From: Desulfocapsaceae bacterium
GTDB taxonomy: Bacteria; Desulfobacterota; Desulfobulbia; Desulfobulbales; Desulfocapsaceae
Assembly (NCBI GenBank): GCA_029934775.1
Contig: JAOZLO010000107.1
Location: 1 to 8,246, forward strand
Direction: 5' to 3'
DNA length: 8,246 bases
Shown here one piece after another: positions 1 through 6,027 of the stretch. The position numbers were made by a program, and so were the translations under genes. The notes beneath the pieces were generated by a model. The model made no database searches and was not told the DNA's origin. It was given only the letters and a program-made list of their open reading frames with translations. Position 1 is the stretch's first letter; each line of letters starts with the position of its first letter.

Positions 1-138
1 CAGAATGTTGTCAAACGTCCAACTTCAGGTCAAGGGAAAGGTTATAGCATCACAGGTCACCATGAGATCAATATCCCGTTGCTCGCGGCAATGGTACACG
101 AGGGGCTGATTGCAGCTGAATTGAAAGGATGTGCATGA
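1..138 (+). CDS. C-terminal end of an unrecognised protein (5' truncated)
   Basis: An open frame enters from the left edge of the window and runs for 45 codons to the TGA at 136-138. The readable tail includes KGYSITGHHEINIPLL and ends in AELKGCA. I do not recognise the family. It does not look like the C-terminus of GmhA, which would be a common partner of the next gene. The stop codon overlaps the preferred start of hldE in an ATGA arrangement (135-138), so the two genes are very probably translationally coupled in one operon. A role in lipopolysaccharide or surface-sugar synthesis is only a guess from that coupling. That the frame is coding is supported by the overlap and the uninterrupted reading; its function is unknown. 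Confidence 0.6.
   Translation, partial: QNVVKRPTSGQGKGYSITGHHEINIPLLAAMVHEGLIAAELKGCA
124..137 (+). promoter_or_regulatory. Ribosome binding site deciding the hldE start
   Basis: AAGGA at 125-129 lies 5 nt upstream of the ATG at 135. An in-frame ATG at 129 overlaps this Shine-Dalgarno sequence and has no good site of its own. The ATG at 135 is therefore the better start, and it also gives the ATGA overlap with the upstream stop codon. Confidence 0.65.
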
Positions 139-1607
139 CTAACGCCGAAATCAAAGCTTTTTTTGTTCGAGTCAAGCATCTCAAAGCCCTGGTGATCGGG
201 GATTTGATGCTTGATGAATATATCTGGGGCAAGACTGAGCGAATCTCCCCGGAGGCTCCGGTACCGGTTGTCGATGTTTCACACCGGGAAATGCGCCTGG
301 GTGGTGCTGGCAATGTTATCAATAATCTTCTCTCTCTTGGCTGTCAGGTCAAAGTAGCCACCGTTATTGGTGATGATGAGGATGGCCGCATGATTCTCGA
401 CCATCTCAACAGGAGTGAGATTGAGGTCGGTGGAGTAATTCGTGTTGCTGGACGCAGAACCACCCACAAAACAAGAATACTGGCAAACAACCAACAGATG
501 CTTCGTATTGATCATGAAAGTCGGGAGGAGATAGACGATGCGTTGGCACAGCAGGTGATAGAATTCGTTAGACCTCAACTTCCCAATGTGCAAGTTATGT
601 TGCTCTCTGATTACCAGAAGGGGGTATTGACTGATCGATTGACGAAAAGTCTGATAGCTTTGTGTAACAGTGCTGGAGTACCGGTTCTGGTAGACCCCAA
701 AGGGAAAGATTATCGCAAGTATCGAGGGGCAACTCTGCTCACTCCTAATCGTAAGGAAACTGCTGAAGTGACTGGTATTCCAATTTGCTCTAGTGACGAT
801 GTCAGCCGTGCTGGTCTACAATTGATGAACGATTTGGCGCTTGATGCACTGGTACTGACTCGTAGCGAAGAGGGAATGAGCTTGTTTATGGCAGGCAAGG
901 ATGAGCTTCTTCTACCGATCGTAGTGCGTGAAGTATTTGATGTTTCGGGTGCCGGTGACACGGTGCTTGCAACAATTGGGATTGGACTGGCTGGCGGGCT
1001 TGATCTCACTGACGCAGCCCATCTTGCCAATCATGCCGCCGGGGTTGTAGTCGGCAAGGTAGGAACGGCAACGGTCACTCCAGATGAAATTATACACACG
1101 ATTAACCTCGAAGGCAGTCATGTCCACACTAAAATCTGTACTCGTGAAGAATTGAAGCAAATTCTGTTCGAAGAGAAAAGACGTGGACGCATTGCTGTTT
1201 TCACCAACGGATGTTTCGATCTTTTGCATGTTGGCCATATCAAATATCTTGAAAAAGCACGTGCTCTCGGTGATATGCTGGTCCTAGGCCTCAACTCAGA
1301 CACTTCAGTCAAGCGTCTCAAGGGCAAGAAACGACCATTGATCGGCGAAGAGGAACGGAGTCAAATCCTTGCTGCACTTGACTGTGTCGACTATGTCTGC
1401 CTTTTTGAAGAAGATACACCTCTGGAGCTGATAAACACACTGCATCCTGATATCCTTGTCAAAGGAGGGGATTACAACCCTGACGAGGTAGTTGGTAAAG
1501 ATATAGTTGAAAGCTACGGTGGTCGTGTTGAATTGATCGGTTTTGTCGATGGCCAGTCGACAACGAACATCATTGATAAGATCCTGGAACAATACACTGA
1601 TGACTGA
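135..1607 (+). CDS. hldE: Bifunctional heptose 7-phosphate kinase / heptose 1-phosphate adenylyltransferase HldE
   Basis: This cytoplasmic enzyme phosphorylates D-glycero-beta-D-manno-heptose 7-phosphate at C1 and, after GmhB removes the 7-phosphate, transfers AMP to make ADP-heptose for the lipopolysaccharide inner core. The protein is 490 residues from ATG 135, close to E. coli HldE (477). Residues about 1-320 are a PfkB/ribokinase-type domain: GGAGN at 56-60, LLSDYQKGVL at 156-165, VDPKG at 186-190, and the anion-hole/catalytic motif DVSGAGDT at 269-276 with Asp275 as the expected base. Residues about 352-490 are a cytidylyltransferase-like domain with TNGCFDLLHVGH at 357-368 (the HxGH motif), GLNSD at 385-389 and DGQSTT at 472-477. 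Both domains look intact, so the protein should be fully bifunctional. It overlaps gmhB by 8 nt, which places two consecutive pathway steps in one transcript. The alternative start at 129 would add only two residues. Confidence 0.96.
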   Translation: MTNAEIKAFFVRVKHLKALVIGDLMLDEYIWGKTERISPEAPVPVVDVSHREMRLGGAGNVINNLLSLGCQVKVATVIGDDEDGRMILDHLNRSEIEVGGVIRVAGRRTTHKTRILANNQQMLRIDHESREEIDDALAQQVIEFVRPQLPNVQVMLLSDYQKGVLTDRLTKSLIALCNSAGVPVLVDPKGKDYRKYRGATLLTPNRKETAEVTGIPICSSDDVSRAGLQLMNDLALDALVLTRSEEGMSLFMAGKDELLLPIVVREVFDVSGAGDTVLATIGIGLAGGLDLTDAAHLANHAAGVVVGKVGTATVTPDEIIHTINLEGSHVHTKICTREELKQILFEEKRRGRIAVFTNGCFDLLHVGHIKYLEKARALGDMLVLGLNSDTSVKRLKGKKRPLIGEEERSQILAALDCVDYVCLFEEDTPLELINTLHPDILVKGGDYNPDEVVGKDIVESYGGRVELIGFVDGQSTTNIIDKILEQYTDD

Positions 1608-2178
1608 CTCGGTTCAGAAAGTCAAACACGCAGTTTTTCTCGATCGTGATGGGACGATAAACATCGAGAAAGACTATCTTCACTTGATTGATGATTTTGA
1701 ATTCATTCCAGGTGTACCACAGGCGCTGAAGAGTTTACAAGATGCCAACTATCTGCTGGTGGTGGTTACCAATCAGTCAGGAGTGGCGCGTGGGTACTTT
1801 CCGCTCGAAACTGTCCATCGCATTCATGAATATATGTGTCTGCAGCTGAAGCGCTATCATGTGAATATTGATGGAATCTACCTCTGTCCTCACCATCCGA
1901 CCAGAGGATATCCCCCTTACGATATTGAATGCGATTGCCGCAAAGGGAAGCCGGGTATGCTTTTGCAGGCAGTGGCCGATTTAGGTATTGACCTGTCCCG
2001 GTCATACATGATAGGTGACAAAACAACTGATATTGAGGCTGGAGTTTCAGCTGGATGCCAATCGCTTTTAGTTGGAACAGGGTGTGGGTGTGGCGTTCAA
2101 TTGCCCACGAAAATGAAATGTACGAACTGTTTCCGTGCACTGCCTGAGGCAGTAGAATATATTCTCGGGAAAAGCTAA
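1600..2178 (+). CDS. gmhB: D-glycero-D-manno-heptose 1,7-bisphosphate 7-phosphatase GmhB
   Basis: This HAD-superfamily phosphatase removes the 7-phosphate from heptose 1,7-bisphosphate, between the two HldE reactions. From ATG 1600 it has 192 residues, normal for the family. The open frame continues upstream to ATG 1543, but that would lie inside hldE and add 19 non-homologous residues, so 1600 is preferred. Motif I is FLDRDGT at 13-19 (nucleophile Asp15, acid/base Asp17), motif II is VTNQSG at 56-61, motif III includes the RKGKPG segment at 114-119, and motif IV is MIGDKTTDIEAG at 137-148. The family zinc site is visible as Cys96, His98, Cys111 and Cys113. Unusually, the C-terminal part carries a further cluster, C162-x-C164-x9-C174-x2-C177, which I do not recall from typical GmhB. 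The start overlaps hldE by 8 nt with only a weak Shine-Dalgarno, suggesting coupled translation. Confidence 0.94.
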   Translation: MTDSVQKVKHAVFLDRDGTINIEKDYLHLIDDFEFIPGVPQALKSLQDANYLLVVVTNQSGVARGYFPLETVHRIHEYMCLQLKRYHVNIDGIYLCPHHPTRGYPPYDIECDCRKGKPGMLLQAVADLGIDLSRSYMIGDKTTDIEAGVSAGCQSLLVGTGCGCGVQLPTKMKCTNCFRALPEAVEYILGKS

Positions 2179-2337
2179 CAGTATCTTTAGAATATGGTTT
2201 CCGCTAAACATCGTGCATTTCTCCACGTTCTTTTCTCCATGCTTTTACATCTGAGAAGGAGTGTTGGGGGAGGAGTGTTATTGTTGTGAACAGCTCGTTC
2301 ATAAGATTAAATAAAAACAGGTTAAAAGAAAAATATT
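2179..2337. other. Intergenic leader upstream of the fused hisHF gene
   Basis: The 159-nt gap separates gmhB from the fused histidine gene. It holds two pairs of short direct repeats with a 14-nt period: TTTCTCCA at 2218 and 2232, and GGAGTGTT at 2258 and 2272. It also holds the hyphenated palindrome TGAACAGCTCGTTCA at 2287-2301 and promoter-like hexamers just downstream. I see no convincing terminator for the heptose genes. The layout suggests hisHF has its own promoter, but read-through cannot be excluded. Confidence 0.5.
2284..2313 (+). promoter_or_regulatory. Candidate sigma70-type promoter for hisHF with overlapping palindrome
   Basis: TTGTGA at 2284-2289 and TAAATA at 2308-2313 are separated by 18 nt, a usable but imperfect match to the -35/-10 consensus. 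The palindrome TGAAC-AGCTC-GTTCA (2287-2301) sits in the spacer and overlaps the -35 element, where a repressor would act. This is consensus matching by eye and is weak. Confidence 0.25.
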
Positions 2338-3930
2338 ATGGTTACCTTACTGGACTATGGTGCCGGCAATATCCGTAGCGTAAGAAACGCGATAAAAAAG
2401 CTTGGTGTCACTGTAAATAATGTAGAAAAGCCAGAAGATATTGTATCAGCAGATAAGTTGATCTTCCCAGGGGTGGGTAGTTTTGGCCTGGTCATGGATC
2501 GGCTTAGAGAGAGAGGTTATGTCGAGCCACTCATACGACGTATTAAGGAAAACAGGCCATTTCTTGGCATCTGTGTTGCACTTCAAGTATTATATGAAGG
2601 GAGTGAAGAATCACCAGGAGTACCGGGTCTTGGGATCATCCCGGCAAAAATAAAAAAATTCCCTGGAGGAGAACTGTCCGTACCACAGATTGGATGGAAC
2701 GGTATTAGACTCCAAAAAAAATCAACCTTGATGAGCAGATACAACGGTGAAAAACTCTATTTTGTTCACTCCTATTATGCTCCATCCTATTCACCCGTAG
2801 ATGACTGGATTCTTGCAACAACCGATTATGGTATCAATTTTGTCTCGGCTGTTATGAAAGGAAATATCACCGCCTTCCAGTTTCATCCTGAGAAAAGCGG
2901 CCCCGTTGGCCTTAAGATACTGGAAAATTATCTGCAACCGGAAAATTGTTCTTCAGTTCAGTCGTCGAGGCCAGTCAGCGACAATGGAAACAGGACTCAA
3001 ATAGCTAAGAGAATAATAGCCTGCCTTGATGTACGCAGCAATACCAGCGGAGATCTTGTCGTCACCAAAGGAGATCAGTACGATGTTAAAGAAGAAGGGG
3101 AGGTTCGTAATTTAGGTAAACCTGTCGAACTTGCAAAACGATATTATGAAGAAGGGGCAGACGAAATAACTTTTCTTAATATCACCGGATTCCGGGATTT
3201 TCCAATGCAGGATCAACCAATGGTTGAGGTTTTAAAAAGAACTTCAGAAAATGTTTTTGTTCCCTTAACTATTGGAGGAGGAATCAAAGAATTCACCGAT
3301 GCAACCGGGCATTGTTATACGCCCCTTGATGTTGCCTCCCTGTATTTTCGTTCCGGAGCAGACAAGGTTTCCATAGGCAGTGATGCCGTTTATACCGTAG
3401 AAAACTATCTCTCTACAGGGGAAAAAACCGGTTTAAGTTCTATTGAGCAGATTTCATCTGTATACGGATCTCAGGCTGTGGTTATTTCAGTTGATCCCCG
3501 GCGTGTGTATGTCAACAGCCCCGAGGATACCCTTCATTCAACAATTAAAACAGATTGTCACGGCCCGAATGGTGAGGAATATTGTTGGTACCAGTGTACT
3601 GTAAAGGGAGGAAGAGAAGGAAGAAATATTGATGTTATTCAGCTGGTAACTGTTTGTGAAGAGCTCGGCTCTGGAGAAATATTATTGAACTGCATTGACA
3701 AAGATGGGTCGAACAATGGGTTTGACCTGGAGTTGGTTAAAATGGTTAAAGATGTCGTTTCCATTCCGGTAATTGCTTCCAGTGGTGCGGGTAAGAGTTC
3801 ACATTTCGTTGAGGTTTTTAAAGAAACATCTGTAGAGGCAGCTCTTGCTGCCGGTATATTTCATAGAAAAGAGGTGGGTATAGGAGACATAAAAACTGCA
3901 GTTGTTGCTGAGGGAATTGAAATAAGATAA
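2338..3930 (+). CDS. hisHF: Fused imidazole glycerol phosphate synthase HisH-HisF, eukaryotic HIS7 type
   Basis: The protein should convert PRFAR plus glutamine to imidazole glycerol phosphate and AICAR, the branch reaction linking histidine and purine synthesis in the cytoplasm. It has 530 residues (yeast His7 has 552). Residues 1-200 are a class I glutamine amidotransferase: PGVG oxyanion strand at 44-47, nucleophile Cys79 in GICVALQ, and His183/Glu185 in FHPEKSG. Residues about 201-224 are a polar linker. Residues 225-530 are the HisF barrel with catalytic Asp231 (ACLDV) and Asp386 (VISVD), phosphate-binding GGG at 313-315 and ASSGAG at 480-485. Segments DLVVTKGDQYDV (239-250), LNITGFRD (280-287), GPNGEEYCWYQC (409-420) and LLNCIDKDGSN (449-459) follow the eukaryotic HIS7 pattern rather than ordinary bacterial HisF. 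The nucleophile elbow has Ala81 where the usual G-x-C-x-G has Gly. Only a weak purine-rich stretch (2324-2330) precedes ATG 2338. No other his genes are nearby. By eye the gene is somewhat more AT-rich than hldE. Confidence 0.93.
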   Translation: MVTLLDYGAGNIRSVRNAIKKLGVTVNNVEKPEDIVSADKLIFPGVGSFGLVMDRLRERGYVEPLIRRIKENRPFLGICVALQVLYEGSEESPGVPGLGIIPAKIKKFPGGELSVPQIGWNGIRLQKKSTLMSRYNGEKLYFVHSYYAPSYSPVDDWILATTDYGINFVSAVMKGNITAFQFHPEKSGPVGLKILENYLQPENCSSVQSSRPVSDNGNRTQIAKRIIACLDVRSNTSGDLVVTKGDQYDVKEEGEVRNLGKPVELAKRYYEEGADEITFLNITGFRDFPMQDQPMVEVLKRTSENVFVPLTIGGGIKEFTDATGHCYTPLDVASLYFRSGADKVSIGSDAVYTVENYLSTGEKTGLSSIEQISSVYGSQAVVISVDPRRVYVNSPEDTLHSTIKTDCHGPNGEEYCWYQCTVKGGREGRNIDVIQLVTVCEELGSGEILLNCIDKDGSNNGFDLELVKMVKDVVSIPVIASSGAGKSSHFVEVFKETSVEAALAAGIFHRKEVGIGDIKTAVVAEGIEIR

Positions 3931-3939
3931 CAAGGAAAT

Positions 3940-4335
3940 ATGAATATTTCAAATATTGATCATCTTGTTCTTACCGTTAAAGATATTAATGTGACAGTAA
4001 GATTTTATGAGTCAGTTCTTGGCATGGTCGCGGTAACTGCTGGTGAGGGCAGAACAGCGCTGAAATTTGGTAATCAAAAAATCAACCTTCATCAGCAGGG
4101 AAAAGAGTTTGAACCAAAGGCGAATCAGCCAACTCCGGGATCAGAAGATTTGTGTTTTATCACTGATACAGAACTGGGACAGGCCATAGTTCATGTAAAG
4201 AGTAAAGGTGTTCAGATAATTGAAGGTCCGGTAGTGAGAACTGGTGCAACCGGTCAAATTATTTCGTTTTATTTCAGGGATCCTGACAGGAATCTGATTG
4301 AAATTGCAAACAATGATAAAACGGTGGGGAGTTAG
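3940..4335 (+). CDS. VOC-superfamily (glyoxalase/dioxygenase fold) protein, GLOD5-like
   Basis: This 131-residue cytoplasmic protein has the paired beta-alpha-beta-beta-beta layout of the vicinal oxygen chelate superfamily. The first module opens with IDHLVLTVKDI (6-16) and contains FYESVLGM (22-29) and KINLHQ (47-52). The second ends with YFRDPDRNLIEIAN (111-124). Possible metal ligands are His8, His51 and Glu121. The second-module position often held by His in FosA and glyoxalase I appears as Asp70 in SEDLCF. The KEFEPKA and RTGATG segments resemble human GLOD5 and a widespread group of bacterial homologues sometimes labelled VOC virulence proteins; no reaction is established for that group as far as I know. 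AAGGA at 3932-3936 precedes ATG 3940, which lies 9 nt after the hisHF stop codon, so co-transcription is likely. A histidine-pathway role is possible only by association. Confidence 0.88.
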   Translation: MNISNIDHLVLTVKDINVTVRFYESVLGMVAVTAGEGRTALKFGNQKINLHQQGKEFEPKANQPTPGSEDLCFITDTELGQAIVHVKSKGVQIIEGPVVRTGATGQIISFYFRDPDRNLIEIANNDKTVGS

Positions 4336-4354
4336 TTTGTGGTTGTCGTAATAT

Positions 4355-4392
4355 AAAAAAAAGAGGTGACCAATTTATCACCAGTCACCCCT
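4355..4392 (-). terminator. Rho-independent terminator of dctP
   Basis: Read on the minus strand, AGGGGTGAC (4392-4384) pairs with GTCACCTCT (4370-4362) across a 13-nt loop. This gives a 9-bp stem with one G-U wobble, followed at once by eight T (4362-4355 on the minus strand). It starts 32 nt after the dctP stop codon and lies between the converging gene blocks. There is no T-run on the plus-strand side, so it is oriented for dctP and probably acts poorly on the VOC transcript. Confidence 0.85.
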
Positions 4393-4424
4393 TGAAAACC
4401 TCTGGGAGATTCAGATTATAACTT

Positions 4425-5438
<1,014 letters not shown>

Positions 5439-5455
5439 TTAGTGTAATCACCCAT

Positions 5456-5473
5456 AAGCATGACTACTTCCAA
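5456..5473 (-). promoter_or_regulatory. Candidate sigma54-type promoter of dctP
   Basis: The minus strand reads TTGGAAGTAGTCATGCTT, with GG and GC separated by exactly 10 nt, as in -24/-12 promoters (TGGCAC-N5-TTGC). Three of the less invariant positions differ from consensus. Transcription would start near 5446 and give a leader of about 30 nt that includes the GGAGGAG site. The box overlaps a 16-bp hyphenated palindrome, CTACT-N6-AGTAG (5464-5479). Sigma54 with DctB/DctD control is known for some dicarboxylate transporters, but no such regulator is visible here. A sigma70-like alternative lies further upstream (minus strand TTGTTA 5567-5562, CATACT 5544-5539). Confidence 0.25.
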
Positions 5474-5658
5474 CAGTAGCCTTGAAATGAGCGCCCTTAT
5501 CGCGATTTAACTCAAACGTGATTATCTCTCCTGTTCCAGTATGAATCGTCGATCAAAACGATAACAAGACCAAGATAGATGGTCTGAATAATGACAGTTA
5601 TCGACTGAGCACAGCTAACCTTTTCTACAATAAAAAAGCAAGTCAAACTGTTAGTACC

Positions 5659-5665
5659 TTACTAC
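5659..5665 (+). repeat. Left target-site duplication, TTACTAC
   Basis: The 7-nt direct repeat touches the outer edge of the left terminus. The bases just outside it (C5658 on the left copy, T5872 beyond the right copy) do not extend the match, so the duplication is exactly 7 bp. Confidence 0.8.
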
Positions 5666-5690
5666 CCTGAAAGTCGGATAAAGCGCACAC
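5666..5690 (+). repeat. Left terminal inverted repeat of the MITE
   Basis: The 25-nt left terminus has a 20-nt outer part identical to the reverse complement of the right terminus. One mismatch follows (C5686 against the complement of A5844), then ACAC matches again. Confidence 0.9.
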
Positions 5691-5747
5691 GTTAAAGGGA
5701 AATTTTCAGATTTTTCTCCGAAAAGTCAGGCCTTTCTCTTGCCAGTT

Positions 5748-5782
5748 AAATGTGTACGTATATTCATAATACGCACACGTTT
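5748..5782. repeat. Internal hairpin of the MITE
   Basis: AAATGTGTACGTAT (5748-5761) pairs with ATACGCACACGTTT (5769-5782) across a 7-nt loop, with one T-G wobble and one A-C mismatch. The stem contains the same GTGTRCG motif that lies at the inner edge of both terminal repeats, so the motif occurs four times in two inverted pairs. Confidence 0.75.
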
Positions 5783-5839
5783 GAAAAAAACAAAAAAAGC
5801 CCAAGGACTCAGGGATTTTGATGCCATTTTGAGGTTATA

Positions 5840-5864
5840 GTGTACGCTTTATCCGACTTTCAGG
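5840..5864 (-). repeat. Right terminal inverted repeat of the MITE
   Basis: This is the reverse-complement partner of 5666-5690, with 24 of 25 positions matching and the outermost 20 perfect. Confidence 0.9.
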
Positions 5865-5871
5865 TTACTAC
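5865..5871 (+). repeat. Right target-site duplication, TTACTAC
   Basis: This is the second copy of the 7-nt direct repeat, immediately after the right terminus at 5864. Confidence 0.8.
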
Positions 5872-6027
5872 TGTAACTCTGTCAAAAAAAGCAAAAACCG
5901 AGGAGAGTATTTTAAAATCATGTGGTTACATATACCACCATGGTACTTATACCCCCTTGTGGGGTGTTAGAAATAATTACTCTGCCCATCTCATCATGAT
6001 TACTCATTTCCCCGCTTACGTCATTAA

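Larger units (their letters stand above)
5666..5864. mobile_element. MITE-like non-autonomous transposable element, 199 bp
   Basis: The element starts with CCTGAAAGTCGGATAAAGCG (5666-5685) and ends with its exact reverse complement (5845-5864). Extended inwards, 24 of 25 positions match. Both ends are abutted by TTACTAC (5659-5665 and 5865-5871), a 7-bp direct repeat that looks like a target-site duplication. There is no open reading frame inside, so mobility would depend on a transposase in trans that recognises these ends. Inside is a 14-bp imperfect stem (5748-5782) that reuses the GTGTRCG motif of the inner terminal edge. The size, perfect ends, target repeats and lack of coding capacity fit a miniature inverted-repeat transposable element. 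I cannot name the parent insertion-sequence family. It sits 163 nt after the MmgE/PrpD stop codon and about 250 nt before dctP. Confidence 0.85.

Noticed and set aside
1543..1599. An earlier GmhB start at ATG 1543
   Set aside because: It lies deep inside hldE and adds residues before the conserved FLDRDGT start region that do not match the family.
2194..2289. A 31-codon frame upstream of hisHF with three His codons, resembling a histidine attenuation leader peptide
   Set aside because: The His codons are scattered rather than consecutive, no ribosome site precedes the ATG, and I see no terminator/antiterminator pair before hisHF.
5641..5670. An outward promoter at the MITE edge using TTGACT (minus strand 5646-5641) as a -35 box
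   Set aside because: No acceptable -10 hexamer occurs 16-18 nt downstream on the minus strand.
5666..5864. CRISPR repeat-spacer structure in the gene-free region
   Set aside because: The long repeats are inverted and occur only twice. There is no regular array of direct repeats and no cas gene.
5922..5967. Stem-loops GTGGT/ACCAC and ACCCC/GGGGT as a terminator for the MmgE/PrpD gene
   Set aside because: The stems are only 5 bp and neither is followed by a T-run on the minus strand.
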